A stretch of 64,000 nucleotides of DNA from Hydrogenobacter thermophilus TK-6 (GTDB lineage Bacteria > Aquificota > Aquificia > Aquificales > Aquificaceae): contig NC_013799.1 of assembly GCF_000010785.1 (NCBI RefSeq), positions 1,674,001 through 1,738,000 on the forward strand, written 5' to 3'. This document shows, in pieces, positions 12,266-21,152 of this stretch. The position numbers and the translations under genes are program-made. The number at the start of each line of letters is the position of its first letter. Within the stretch, counting starts at the first letter, position 1. Under the pieces are notes generated by a model, which saw nothing but the letters and a program-made list of their open reading frames with translations, did no database searches and was not told the origin of the DNA.

Positions 12266-13338
12266 TGCTCCCTGCGCAGTTGGAAGAGAAGCTGGAGGCT
12301 ATAGAAAAGAGGTACGAGGAGATCCAAAACCGGCTGAGCTCTCAGGATGTTATAAGGGACAGAGCGCAGTTTGCCAAGCTAAGCAAAGACCTCAAAGACA
12401 TAGGGGAGGTTGTAGACTTATACAGGCGTTATAAAAAGGTGCAGAAGGACATAAAGGAAGCCCAGGAGCTTTTAAAGTCCAGAGAGTTTGAGGAGCTTGC
12501 CAAAGAGGAGATAAAGAGGCTTAAAAGAGAGGAGGAGCGGATAGAAAAAGAGCTAAAAATCCTTATGCTTCCAAAAGACGAGAGAGACTCAAGGAACGTG
12601 ATCCTTGAGATAAGGGCGGGTGTAGGAGGCGAAGAGGCTGCCCTCTTTGTAGCTGACCTTTTGAATATGTACCAGAAGTACGCCGAGGAGAGAGGCTGGA
12701 AGTTTAGCATACTCAGCGCCAACAGGACAGGCTTAGGTGGATACAAAGAAGTGATAGCGCTTATAGAGGGTGTGGGAGCCTACTCAAGACTCAAGTACGA
12801 AAGCGGTGTACACAGAGTACAAAGAATCCCTCGTACTGAATCTGGTGGAAGAATACACACATCCACTGCAACTGTGGCGGTTCTTCCAGAGGTGGACGAG
12901 ACGGAACTTGAGATAAATCCACAGGACCTTAAGATAGAAACCTTCAGAGCCAGCGGTGCTGGTGGACAGTATGTGAATACAACTGAAACTGCGGTGAGGG
13001 TCACTCACATACCTACGGGTATAAGCGTAGCGTGTCAGGACGAGAGGTCACAGTTTCAGAACAAGCAGAAAGCTCTGAAGATACTCTATGCCAGACTAAA
13101 GGACTTTTACGAAAGGCAAAAGGAAGAAGAGATAGCCAAGGAAAGAAAGATGCAGGTAGGCACAGGCGAGAGGAGCGAAAAGATAAGGACTTACAACTTT
13201 CCCCAAGGTAGAGTCACAGACCACAGAATAAACCTAACCCTTTATAAGCTTCATGATGTGCTGGAAGGAAAGCTGGACGAGATCATAGAAGCACTCATAC
13301 AGCATGACATAGATGAAAAGCTTAAAGCTCAAGTTTGA
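12265..13338 (+). CDS. prfA: Peptide chain release factor 1
   Basis: RF1 releases peptides at UAA and UAG codons. The 357-residue protein has the long N-terminal helical domain, the codon-recognition loop region near residue 183, and the catalytic [15 protein letters not shown] near 231. It belongs to the RF1 rather than RF2 class because the [18 protein letters not shown] stretch is RF1-like and no frameshift site is seen. ATG 12265 overlaps the rpmE stop; a GTG one codon earlier is possible. The 3' end overlaps convergent truB by 10 bp. Confidence 0.95.
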   Translation: MLPAQLEEKLEAIEKRYEEIQNRLSSQDVIRDRAQFAKLSKDLKDIGEVVDLYRRYKKVQKDIKEAQELLKSREFEELAKEEIKRLKREEERIEKELKILMLPKDERDSRNVILEIRAGVGGEEAALFVADLLNMYQKYAEERGWKFSILSANRTGLGGYKEVIALIEGVGAYSRLKYESGVHRVQRIPRTESGGRIHTSTATVAVLPEVDETELEINPQDLKIETFRASGAGGQYVNTTETAVRVTHIPTGISVACQDERSQFQNKQKALKILYARLKDFYERQKEEEIAKERKMQVGTGERSEKIRTYNFPQGRVTDHRINLTLYKLHDVLEGKLDEIIEALIQHDIDEKLKAQV

Positions 13339-14195
13339 GGAAGTAGCCTGTAAGCCTTCAATCTATTGCCTTTTATCACGCCAATACCTATAAATTCTTT
13401 ACCCTCGTATAATCTCACGAAGGTCTCTTCTTCAAGGCAAGAAGGCAAGTATAAAAACAGACCGTTTTTTATAGTTTTGGCACTTTTGGCATCAAGATCA
13501 ATAGCCGGTATAAAGTCAAGAGCTTCCCACACAGGCACGGACACACCGTAAAGGTCATCCAGACACATCAGTCTCTCGTAGGTTATTGCCCTTTGCACAT
13601 CAAACTGCCCTATCTTTGTTCTCCTCAGCTCCTCCACATAAGCTCCACACCCAAGCGCCAATCCAATATCATGAACTAAGCTCCTTATGTATGTGCCTGC
13701 GGACACGCAGAATACAAACTTGGCGTATGGCATTTCACAATCTACAAGCTCTGCTTTGTAAACTGACACCTCCACTGGCTTCAGAGACACATGCAAGCCC
13801 TTCCTTGCAAGTTTATAAGCCCTTTTACCTTCTATCCTCTTGGCGGAGTGAGGAGGAGGTAGCTGAAGAATCCTTCCCAAAAAGCTTTGCAGAACCTTTT
13901 TTACATCTTGGCAAGAGACTTTTATCTCTCTCTTTTCAACAACTTTACCCTCCGCATCGTAAGTATCTGTTATCTCACCAAACTTCACTGTGGTTATGTA
14001 CTCTTTGGGAAGCTTGAGGAAAAACTCTGCGTATCTCGTAGCTTCGTTTATCAGAAGTATCAAAAGCCCCGTAGCCAAGGGGTCTAAAGTGCCAGTGTGT
14101 CCTACCTTCACTTTAAACTTCTTCTTTATACCTTCCACCACACTGAAGGAAGTCAAGCCTTTGGGTTTATCCACAAGAATTACGGATGGTACCAT
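13329..14195 (-). CDS. truB: tRNA pseudouridine-55 synthase
   Basis: TruB makes pseudouridine 55 in the T-loop of tRNAs. The 288 residues show the N-terminal [14 protein letters not shown], the catalytic Asp in [14 protein letters not shown] (about residues 33-46), and [15 protein letters not shown] near residue 165, with a small C-terminal PUA-like domain. It is the last gene of the minus-strand run and its start overlaps the sigma-factor stop by 1 nt. Confidence 0.96.
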   Translation of the reverse strand: MVPSVILVDKPKGLTSFSVVEGIKKKFKVKVGHTGTLDPLATGLLILLINEATRYAEFFLKLPKEYITTVKFGEITDTYDAEGKVVEKREIKVSCQDVKKVLQSFLGRILQLPPPHSAKRIEGKRAYKLARKGLHVSLKPVEVSVYKAELVDCEMPYAKFVFCVSAGTYIRSLVHDIGLALGCGAYVEELRRTKIGQFDVQRAITYERLMCLDDLYGVSVPVWEALDFIPAIDLDAKSAKTIKNGLFLYLPSCLEEETFVRLYEGKEFIGIGVIKGNRLKAYRLLPQT

Positions 14196-15127
14196 CAGCT
14201 GAGAAAGTCTTTGAGATGTCTTTTCATAGCCATGTTTCTAAGTTTTCTCAAAGCCCTTGTTTCCAGCTGTCTTACCCTTTCTCTGGATATGTTGAGTATG
14301 TCTCCAATCTCCCTGAGGGTCCTTGGCTCCTCACCTCGGAGTCCAAAACGGAGCTCTATAACTCTCCTCTCCTTCTCTGGCAACCTGTCCAGCATGTCCC
14401 CTATCTCTTTTTCAAGCACTTCGTTGATGATTCTCTCTTCCACATCTGCAGTTCCGTGCTGGCTCAAAAAGTCAACGAAAAAGGTGTCCTCGTTCTCACC
14501 CACCGGCGCATCCAAGGATAGAGGAATGCGGCACACTTGAAGGCACTTTTCCACCTCTTCTGGGCTTATTTTAAAACCCTCCTTCTTGAATCTCTGCTCC
14601 ACCTCGTCTTTTGTGGGTTTCCTCCCAAGCTCCCTTTCAAGCTCCCTGGATAAGATTTCCTTTGAATATTCTATAGCAACCTCTTCTGGCGTTGGCTCTC
14701 TCTCCAGCTCCCTGAAAAGCCTGCTGTATATGCTACCTATCCTGTTTATAACATGTGCTTGTTTAAGAGGGATTCTTACCGCACCTGTCTGTTGAGAGAG
14801 TGCTTGCATGATAGCCTGCCTTATCCACCATACAGCATAGGATATGAACTTTACACCCCTATCGGGATCGAACCTCTTTGCGGCTTCAATAAGACCGTGA
14901 TTCCCTGCGGCTATAAGCTCAGAGAGGGGAAGCCCATAACCTAAGTACTGCTTAGCTATGTTTATAACAAACCTTAGGTTAGATTCTACCAGCTTTCTAA
15001 AGGCTTCCTGATCACCCTCTTTAGCCCTTCTGGCTACCTCCTTTTCCTCTTCGGGTGTCAGGAGAGGTATCTTGGCAACCTTCTTAAGATACTGATTTAT
15101 AAGCTCCTGTTCCGTGTCAGGTATCAT
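14195..15127 (-). CDS. RpoS-like (group 2) sigma-70 factor
   Basis: The 310-residue sigma factor lacks region 1.1. It has region 1.2/2 (LVESNLRFVINIAKQYLG, FDPDRGVKFISYAVWWIRQ), region 3 and region 4 with helix-turn-helix TLREIGDILNISRERVRQLE near residue 270. The size and region 1.2 start suggest the alternative RpoS-like primary-type sigma of Aquificaceae rather than the housekeeping RpoD, which is far longer. Region 3 looks expanded: two PTxxEV motifs (EPTPEEVA and KPTKDEVE) occur about 25 residues apart. It lies 4 bp downstream of an HtrA protease gene, which hints at an envelope-stress unit. Confidence 0.88.
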   Translation of the reverse strand: MIPDTEQELINQYLKKVAKIPLLTPEEEKEVARRAKEGDQEAFRKLVESNLRFVINIAKQYLGYGLPLSELIAAGNHGLIEAAKRFDPDRGVKFISYAVWWIRQAIMQALSQQTGAVRIPLKQAHVINRIGSIYSRLFRELEREPTPEEVAIEYSKEILSRELERELGRKPTKDEVEQRFKKEGFKISPEEVEKCLQVCRIPLSLDAPVGENEDTFFVDFLSQHGTADVEERIINEVLEKEIGDMLDRLPEKERRVIELRFGLRGEEPRTLREIGDILNISRERVRQLETRALRKLRNMAMKRHLKDFLS

Positions 15128-15131
15128 AACC

Positions 15132-16556
15132 TTACCTCAAATTCAACACTATGTATAGGTTTGTGTCTCCTCTCCTTATGAGAAGCAATACTTTATCCCT
15201 TCCAGCTTTTCTGGCACCGTCTATAGCCTGTATGAGCTCAGACCTTGATGTAACCGCTCTGTTATTAATACCCATTATTATGTCTCCGGGTCTTATCCCA
15301 CTTTGATAAGCTAAGCTTCCCGGTACTACGCCACTTACATACACCCCCTTTACACCTAAGCGCCTCTCTTCGTCAGGTGTGAGGTCTCTAAGGATTAATC
15401 CCACATCCTGAGCTTGAGGTCCTACCTGAGATACCTTTGTCTCTTCAGGCATTGCTTCCACCTTGACCTTTATGTTCTCCTTCTTTCCGTCCCTTACTAT
15501 GGTTAGCGTAAGCTCATTTCCTGGGGGTGTTTTCATGACTCTGAGCTGAAGGTCCCTTACACTGCTGACTTTCTCGTTGTTCACCGCTATGATTATGTCT
15601 CCCACCTTTAGCCCAGCCTTTTCTGCAGGGCTTGACGGCATCACCTGAGCTATTATTACACCCTCTTTAACACCTACAGTTTCCGCCATATCTGGCGTCA
15701 CTTCCTGTATGATTACGCCGAGCCAACCTCTTGTGACTTTTCCTTTAACTATAAGCTGGTCCGCTACCCACTTGGCTAAATTTATAGGTATGGCAAAGCC
15801 AAGCCCTTGACCTTCAGCAACTATGGCAGTATTTATACCTATCACCTCGCCCCATATGTTCACAAGCGGTCCTCCGGAGTTTCCGGGGTTTATAGGTGCA
15901 TCCGTCTGGATGAAGCTCTCATACTGCGTAACACCTATGGACCTTTTGAGGGCTGATATGACACCCATAGTGACAGTCCTTTCAAGCCCGTAGGGATTGC
16001 CTATAGCTATGACGATCTGTCCCACTTTGAGCTTGTCAGAGTCTCCCAGCCTTGCTACCCTTTGCTGAGGATCCTTTATATCCTTTGCATCAACTTCAAC
16101 CACTGCTATGTCCGTCTTGGGGTCTGTCCCCACTATTCTCCCTCTCTTTTCCGTGTGCTCGTCAAACCTCACCTTTATGGCTTTTGCATTCTGCACCACA
16201 TGGTTGTTGGTAAGGATGTAAAATTTGTCATTTTTATACTCTATGATGACACCCGAACCTAAGGACCTTCTCTCCTGCGGTGGCATCTGGAAGGGGAAAG
16301 GAAAGGGAAAATCCTCACCAAAGGGGTTTTGCATCTGAACCTCTTGAGTTGCAAAGATGGTGACAACGGAAGGAGACACCTTATCCACTATCTGAGTCAG
16401 CTCATTCTCAAGCTCGGACAGCACATTGCTTTTTACAAGAGGCGCAGTATCTGTGCGCTGAGTTTCTGCTTGAACCTTCTGAGCCTTACAGCCAGCAAAG
16501 AGAAGAAAGGATAGCAATACCAAGGATGGTACGAGAAGCATTTTTAACCTCCTCAT
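15132..16556 (-). CDS. HtrA/DegQ-type periplasmic serine protease, lipoprotein
   Basis: This 474-residue protease/chaperone has an N-terminal lipoprotein signal (hydrophobic LVLLSFLLFAGC, lipid cysteine at C23). A trypsin-like domain follows with triad H in TNNHVVQNA, D in KTDIAVVEV and S in GNSGGPLVN. Two PDZ domains complete it (starts near residues 285 and 385, with GLGFAIPIN before the first). It is probably anchored to a membrane facing the periplasm. The start overlaps the bioC stop by 4 nt and a sigma factor follows 4 bp downstream. Confidence 0.93.
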   Translation of the reverse strand: MRRLKMLLVPSLVLLSFLLFAGCKAQKVQAETQRTDTAPLVKSNVLSELENELTQIVDKVSPSVVTIFATQEVQMQNPFGEDFPFPFPFQMPPQERRSLGSGVIIEYKNDKFYILTNNHVVQNAKAIKVRFDEHTEKRGRIVGTDPKTDIAVVEVDAKDIKDPQQRVARLGDSDKLKVGQIVIAIGNPYGLERTVTMGVISALKRSIGVTQYESFIQTDAPINPGNSGGPLVNIWGEVIGINTAIVAEGQGLGFAIPINLAKWVADQLIVKGKVTRGWLGVIIQEVTPDMAETVGVKEGVIIAQVMPSSPAEKAGLKVGDIIIAVNNEKVSSVRDLQLRVMKTPPGNELTLTIVRDGKKENIKVKVEAMPEETKVSQVGPQAQDVGLILRDLTPDEERRLGVKGVYVSGVVPGSLAYQSGIRPGDIIMGINNRAVTSRSELIQAIDGARKAGRDKVLLLIRRGDTNLYIVLNLR

Positions 16557-17212
16557 GCTTTTACCTCACAGGACAAGAATAACACACTAAAGAGTGGCGT
16601 GTCAATATGCGATATCATATCTTCTATTTTCTTTCTTGACATTATAACACCTTCTTTTGAAGGATTGAAGGATGTGCCTGTATAGTGGAAAAACCTAAGA
16701 AGGTCCCAGCCCTTAAAAGGTATTTCAAGCTTTTGCATGAAGCTCTCTAATACTTTGACACCTTCTGACTTTACAAGGTTAAGAACAGCACTCTCCGATG
16801 GGAAGGGAAAGCCAAGCTCTTTTAAACTTCCTTCAACAGGGAGAGCTATAAGCATCTGCCCTCTGCAAACTCTTACCATCTCTGGAATACTCTTTTTTAA
16901 GTTAGTCCAGTGGAGGGAGAAGTTGCTAATTACCAGATGAAACTGCTTGTCTTGGAAGGGAAGAGCCTCGGCATTTGCCAAAAGCACCTTACCAAACCTA
17001 TCTTTGTATATCTTTGCCATACCCTTTGATATGTCCACACCCACCACTTTTTTAAGACCCCTGCTGGCAAACCCTGTACCGCAACCCACATCAAGAGAAA
17101 GCCCTTCTACTCTTTTCATGCTAAGAAGAAGATCCGCGCTCTTTCTCTGAGGCAGAGCCCACTCTTCGTATGTCTCAAAAGCCCTTGAGAATCTCAGGGA
17201 TAAAACGCTCAT
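16553..17212 (-). CDS. bioC: Malonyl-ACP O-methyltransferase BioC
   Basis: BioC methylates malonyl-ACP to start pimelate synthesis for biotin. The 219-residue class I SAM methyltransferase has the BioC-like N-terminus FSRAFETYEEWALPQRK, motif I LDVGCGTGFAS near residue 40, VVGVDIS and the SNFSLHWTN motif characteristic of BioC. It overlaps the bioH-like gene by 38 nt, which strengthens the pairing. Being in a menaquinone operon, a ubiquinone/menaquinone-type methyltransferase is the main alternative, but the SLHW motif favours BioC. Confidence 0.8.
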   Translation of the reverse strand: MSVLSLRFSRAFETYEEWALPQRKSADLLLSMKRVEGLSLDVGCGTGFASRGLKKVVGVDISKGMAKIYKDRFGKVLLANAEALPFQDKQFHLVISNFSLHWTNLKKSIPEMVRVCRGQMLIALPVEGSLKELGFPFPSESAVLNLVKSEGVKVLESFMQKLEIPFKGWDLLRFFHYTGTSFNPSKEGVIMSRKKIEDMISHIDTPLFSVLFLSCEVKA

Positions 17213-17804
17213 ACCTTTTAGGAAAGTGTCCTCCTTGGAAGGTGATAAATTTAGACCTTTTTATGAGATTGTAAAGGGTTAGTCCAGATATGAAGGGGAC
17301 TATCTCATCATCTATACCTTGCACTATCACAGTCCTCTGCGTGATGTAAGGTAAAAGCTTAGTAAGGTCAAGCTTTACATAGTCCTCCAGCATCCTGTAA
17401 GCCACGCTAAGGTTTATACTGTCCTCAAAGGCAAAAGGGTAAGCAAGCTTTCTGAAATATCTCAGAAACTCCTCCCCCTCTCTTCTTAGTCTGATAAGAA
17501 AAGCTCTCACATTCTTTTCACTCCAAGAGGATAGAAAGTGAGGCGTTGTGCCAATTAGGATAAGTCCTTTGACTTTGCTGGGAAACTTCAGAGCTATAAG
17601 GATAGCTAAACTGCCTCCCATGGACCAGCCCAAAAGGACAGAAGGCTTTGAAATTCTCATAGCCACATCACAAGCCAAACTCTCAAAGTTTTTGTATGTT
17701 AGCTTTGACTTTCCGTGAGCGGGAAGGTCTATCCCGTGGCAGTTTAAGTTTTCAAACACCTTTGAAGAAAATCCCCAACCGTGAATACAAAAAAGCTCAC
17801 TCAA
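17175..17804 (-). CDS. bioH: Pimeloyl-ACP methyl ester carboxylesterase, BioH-like
   Basis: This is a small alpha/beta hydrolase of 209 residues. The oxyanion-region motif is IHGWGFSSKVF at the N-terminus, the nucleophile elbow is GWSMGGSLA (Ser near residue 61), the acid is in VQGIDDEIVP and the histidine is in FQGGHFP. GWSMGG is characteristic of BioH, which frees pimeloyl-ACP from its methyl ester. It overlaps mqnC by 8 nt and bioC by 38 nt. A MenH-like role is conceivable, but this organism uses the futalosine route, so BioH is preferred. Confidence 0.78.
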   Translation of the reverse strand: MSELFCIHGWGFSSKVFENLNCHGIDLPAHGKSKLTYKNFESLACDVAMRISKPSVLLGWSMGGSLAILIALKFPSKVKGLILIGTTPHFLSSWSEKNVRAFLIRLRREGEEFLRYFRKLAYPFAFEDSINLSVAYRMLEDYVKLDLTKLLPYITQRTVIVQGIDDEIVPFISGLTLYNLIKRSKFITFQGGHFPKRYERFIPEILKGF

Positions 17805-18882
17805 AGGTCCTGATCACTCTATAGTAAGTGTCCCTCTGCGCTGGTACAAAGCCGGCACTTCTTATGGCTTCTACCATGTCTTCCACTTTGGGTATGTTCA
17901 CCTTGTAAGATGTGGAAGATATAACATTCTCTTCTATCATAACACTTCCCATATCATTGGCACCAAAGTGAAGTCCCACAGTGCCTACCTGCATGGTCTG
18001 CGTTACATGGGAGCTTTGGATGTTTTTAAAGTTGTCAAGGTATATTCTTGAGAGGGCAAGCACCTTAAGGTAGTAAAGAGTGGAAGCTTCCTCTATGTGG
18101 TCAAGCTGAGTGTTTCCCCTTTTGAAGGTCCAGGGTATAAAGGCTGTAAAGCCTCCCGTCTCGTCCTGAAGGCGTCTCACTCTCTCTAAGTGTTCGATTA
18201 TGTGATGAGGTTTTTCTACATGCCCAAACATCATAGTAGCGGTGGAGGTCATGCCAAGCTCGTGAGCCGTTCTATGCACCTGCTCCCACTCATCAACCGT
18301 GCATTTGCCTGGGCTTAAGAAGCTTCTCACCTCCGAAGACAGCACTTCTGCACCACCACCGGGTAAAGAATCAAGCCCCGCCTCTTTGAGTCTCTTTAGC
18401 ACTTCCCTTATGCTTAGCTTTTCTATTTTTGCCAGATATACTATCTCGGGAGCGGAAAAAGAATGGACCTGCACCTGTGGGAAGCGCTCCTTTATGGAAT
18501 AAATAAGCCTTTCGTAATAACTCAAAGGAAGGTCAGGGTTTAATCCTCCCTGCATGAGAAGGGTGGTACCACCCCACTGGATTAGCTCCTCCACCTTCTT
18601 TAGCACCTCTTGGGTATCAAGCACATAGCCCTCTGGAGAACCCACCTTTCTTTGAAAGGCGCAGAACTTACACCCAGCCACGCACACATTGGTGTAGTTA
18701 ACATTTCTGTCTATCACAAAAGTTACTATACCGTCGGGATGAAAGCGCTTTCTTACTTCGTTGGCTAAAAAACCCAGAGTTGTAAGATGAGCTTCTTCCA
18801 GAAGATGAAGGGCTTCTTCCTGAGTTATCCTCTCTCCGTCAAGAACCTTGTCCTCTATGTAATTGATACTTTTGGCTTTCAT
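17797..18882 (-). CDS. mqnC: Cyclic dehypoxanthinyl futalosine synthase
   Basis: MqnC is the radical-SAM enzyme that cyclises dehypoxanthine futalosine in menaquinone synthesis. The 361 residues include the SAM-cluster cysteines C67, C71 and C74 in CVAGCKFCAF, preceded by NYTNVC as in the MqnC/CofH group. LLMQGGLNP, DSLPGGGAEVLS and MFGHVE are further group signatures. Length and motifs separate it from MqnE. It has SD GGAGG before a T-run and lies 26 bp after apgM. Confidence 0.92.
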   Translation of the reverse strand: MKAKSINYIEDKVLDGERITQEEALHLLEEAHLTTLGFLANEVRKRFHPDGIVTFVIDRNVNYTNVCVAGCKFCAFQRKVGSPEGYVLDTQEVLKKVEELIQWGGTTLLMQGGLNPDLPLSYYERLIYSIKERFPQVQVHSFSAPEIVYLAKIEKLSIREVLKRLKEAGLDSLPGGGAEVLSSEVRSFLSPGKCTVDEWEQVHRTAHELGMTSTATMMFGHVEKPHHIIEHLERVRRLQDETGGFTAFIPWTFKRGNTQLDHIEEASTLYYLKVLALSRIYLDNFKNIQSSHVTQTMQVGTVGLHFGANDMGSVMIEENVISSTSYKVNIPKVEDMVEAIRSAGFVPAQRDTYYRVIRTFE

Positions 18883-18908
18883 AAAAAACCTCCATTTTAA
18901 TAATATAG

Positions 18909-20117
18909 CTATGCACCGTACTTGGCAAGCCTAAGAGAGTGTGCCAACATAAGGTTTATGATCTTCACAGCAGGAAAGATTCCCAGCTCACCCCTCAGGC
19001 ACTCTCTTTCGGTAAAACGGTCAGATATGCCACCTAAGACATAGGGAGAGTATAAAAGCACAGGCACAGGATGCCAAGAATGCCCCTTTAACACAGAAGG
19101 TGTTGAGTGATCGCCTGTTATGACAAGCACATGGGGATTTAGCTCCAAAAACTCCGGCAGAAGACTATCAAACTCTTCTATCACCTCCACCTTTCCCTTC
19201 CAGTTGCCATCCTCTCCGTAAGAGTCTGTCTTTTTAACATGAAAGAAAAAGTAATCGTAGTCTTTCCAAGCATCTTTTAGAGCTTTTATCTGGTCTTTTA
19301 TGGTGTTTCCTTCAAACTTCAAAACTTCCATACCCACAAGGCTGGCAAGCCCTTTATACATGGGATAAGTGGCTATAGCACACGCTTTTAGTCCAAACCT
19401 TTCGGAAAAACTTTCCATCTTAGGTTTTTGAGAAAAACCTCTGAGAAGCAGGTAGTTAGCCTTTGGCTCATCTTTTAGCACCTCCTCCGCCACAGATAAA
19501 AACTCTCTTACCACCTTTGCCACCATCTCTGAGTTTTGGTTTTTTCCGTAAGGTATTATGGGAGGCAAGCCCTCCCTTTGAGGGTCTGTATCGGGGATCT
19601 GGTCGCTTCCTTCCGGAAGAGTATAAGGAAACCTCAAAACCACTGCCAGCCTGTGTTCCATCCCCGGCGATAAAAGCACCTTTACATCCCCTATCTTGTC
19701 AACAGCCCGAGAGAGCTTTTGTGTGATCCTTATGTTCTCCTCTGTAGATATTCTCCCTGCCCTTCTGTCTTTTATAATAAGCTTTCCGTCTTGCACTTGA
19801 GCTGTAGCGTAGTTGCCTCTTATGGCTATATCCGTGTCTTTAACTTCAAGACCCAAGCCAAGAGCCTCTAAGATACCTCTGCCTATCTGATGCTTTAGAG
19901 GATCATAGCCAAATATACCAAGATGTCCCGGACCGCTTCCAGGCGTTATACCCCAGTCCACAGGAATGTGCATACCAAGAGCGGAAATTTTTGCAAGCCT
20001 ATCAAGGTTAGGAGTTTTGGCAATTTCCAGCTCTGTTTTGCCATCCTTGACCGGCAGACCACCCAAACCGTCAAGAACTATAAGAAGTAGCTTTGTGGAA
20101 TTTTTTACATATTCCAT
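18909..20117 (-). CDS. apgM: Cofactor-independent phosphoglycerate mutase, archaeal type
   Basis: ApgM interconverts 3- and 2-phosphoglycerate with two metal ions and a phosphoserine intermediate. The 402 residues match the archaeal-type family: LLIVLDGLGGLP at the N-terminus, GPGHLGIFGYDPLKHQIGRG near residue 62 with the likely catalytic Ser just before it (TPGSGPGH), and the metal motifs VLVITGDHSTP and HSWHPVPVLLYSP near the C-terminus. It serves gluconeogenic carbon flow from CO2 fixation. It lies 8 bp after a hypothetical gene. Confidence 0.93.
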   Translation of the reverse strand: MEYVKNSTKLLLIVLDGLGGLPVKDGKTELEIAKTPNLDRLAKISALGMHIPVDWGITPGSGPGHLGIFGYDPLKHQIGRGILEALGLGLEVKDTDIAIRGNYATAQVQDGKLIIKDRRAGRISTEENIRITQKLSRAVDKIGDVKVLLSPGMEHRLAVVLRFPYTLPEGSDQIPDTDPQREGLPPIIPYGKNQNSEMVAKVVREFLSVAEEVLKDEPKANYLLLRGFSQKPKMESFSERFGLKACAIATYPMYKGLASLVGMEVLKFEGNTIKDQIKALKDAWKDYDYFFFHVKKTDSYGEDGNWKGKVEVIEEFDSLLPEFLELNPHVLVITGDHSTPSVLKGHSWHPVPVLLYSPYVLGGISDRFTERECLRGELGIFPAVKIINLMLAHSLRLAKYGA

Positions 20118-20125
20118 TGGTATTA

Positions 20126-20431
20126 TTATAAACTGCTACTCTGCGGGTGTTCTATCTGAAAGGTGTAAGAAGTTTTTGGAGGATGTTTCTCAGCTTCTTG
20201 AAAAAACTCCTTTGCCTGATGGTCCTGACCTAAAGCCTGGTTTATAAGTCCCAGCAGAAAATACTTTTCGTAAGAGTCTTCTGAGAGCATGAGCCATTTG
20301 GTGGCTTCCAAGTACTTAAACTCCAGTATGTATCTGAGACCTATGGAGAAGGGGTCTTTTTTGCCAACAAGGTCCACTTTTTTGAGTTTCTTACCGTCTT
20401 TATATATACTCACTCTGAACTTGACGCGCAT
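20126..20431 (-). CDS. Hypothetical protein
   Basis: This 101-residue protein is not recognised. It begins with a beta-rich MRVKFRVSIYKDGKKLKKVD, followed by a helical FKYLEATKWLMLSEDSYEKYFLLGLINQALGQ-type region that could be a single TPR-like helical hairpin, and a Ser-rich end. The ATG at 20431 is preferred over an upstream TTG. It overlaps the Fe-S protein gene by 22 nt, so it is translationally coupled and may assist that protein. Confidence 0.6.
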   Translation of the reverse strand: MRVKFRVSIYKDGKKLKKVDLVGKKDPFSIGLRYILEFKYLEATKWLMLSEDSYEKYFLLGLINQALGQDHQAKEFFQEAEKHPPKTSYTFQIEHPQSSSL

Positions 20432-20964
20432 GTCTGAATAGGTCTTCTCCAATCAAACAGCTTGGAAAGAAGGTCAGAGTTTGTCCTGCTTGCCCTGTGG
20501 CGATCCTTTGGCACCTCATCCACCTCAACAAAGTAAAGGCAGTTGGTTACACACTTGGATACACAGGAAGGTAGTAAACCATTATCCACTCTTTTATAAC
20601 AGTAATCGCACTTTTCTACCTTCATGGTGTTGGGATTAAAAGTTATGGCTCCGTATGGACATGCTATTATACATGCCTTACAGCCTATGCAAAGCATCTC
20701 CTGAAGGTATACAATACCGTCATCCCTCTTTCTCATAGCGGAGGTGGGGCATGCAAAAACGCATGGTGCAGGCTCACAGTGAAAACAGTTCATGGGAAGG
20801 AAAAAAGCATCTGCGGTATCTGACAAGCCTTCCACTCTGAACACTTTCATAGGTCTTATGTTGAAAGTCTCCAGTCCCTTCTCCTGTTTGCAAGCAACTT
20901 CGCAAGACAGACAGCCTATACATCTGTCCAGGTCTATAATCATGACGGGTTTTTTTCTCATCAA
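20410..20964 (-). CDS. Four-cluster [4Fe-4S] electron-transfer protein (HycB/DmsB-like)
   Basis: The 184-residue ferredoxin-like protein has four cysteine groups: CIGCLSCEVACKQ, CFHCEPAPCVFACPTSAM, CIGCKACIIACPYGA, and CDYCYKR with CVSKCVTNC. This layout is that of beta subunits of molybdopterin oxidoreductases (DmsB, HycB, FdhB types), which pass electrons between a catalytic subunit and the membrane. No catalytic or membrane subunit lies beside it; the only molybdopterin-like gene in the window is at 58679-60247. Its physiological partner is unknown. Confidence 0.88.
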   Translation of the reverse strand: MMRKKPVMIIDLDRCIGCLSCEVACKQEKGLETFNIRPMKVFRVEGLSDTADAFFLPMNCFHCEPAPCVFACPTSAMRKRDDGIVYLQEMLCIGCKACIIACPYGAITFNPNTMKVEKCDYCYKRVDNGLLPSCVSKCVTNCLYFVEVDEVPKDRHRASRTNSDLLSKLFDWRRPIQTCASSSE

Positions 20965-20981
20965 GAATAAATTATAACCAC

Positions 20982-21089
20982 ATGGGTAAGCTGGTTCGTT
21001 TTGTGATAGCCTGCGCTCTGTGTGTAAGCTTTGCAGTGCTGATTTATTTCCTGTTTGAGCTTTTTAGGTATGGAAAAACTAGGTTTTAA
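20982..21089 (+). CDS. Possible 35-residue single-span membrane peptide
   Basis: ATG 20982 to TAA 21087-21089 encodes 35 residues with one hydrophobic span (FVIACALCVSFAVLIYFLF) and a basic C-terminus (RYGKTRF). An A/T hexamer TAAATT ends 8 nt before the ATG, as at other leaderless starts here. Its last codons form one arm of the hairpin beside tnpB. It may be a small membrane protein or a chance frame left beside the insertion. Confidence 0.4.
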   Translation: MGKLVRFVIACALCVSFAVLIYFLFELFRYGKTRF

Positions 21090-21152
21090 GTTTCTAATGT
21101 ATTTAGTTAACCCAGTTTTTCCATCCACCCTGCAGGGACTGAGACTCCCTGC
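21071..21152 (-). ncRNA. Tandem hairpins at the tnpB 3' end, candidate omega RNA / right end
   Basis: Two stem-loops abut. GCAGGGA and TCCCTGC (21132-21138 and 21146-21152) form a perfect 7-bp stem with a 7-nt loop inside the tnpB coding end. TGGAAAAACTAGGTT (21071-21085) and AACCCAGTTTTTCCA (21109-21123) form a 15-bp stem with one mismatch and a 23-nt loop spanning the tnpB stop. RNA-guided TnpB proteins use an RNA made from the 3' end of their own gene plus the right end, so this is the expected location. The exact RNA ends cannot be read. Confidence 0.45.
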
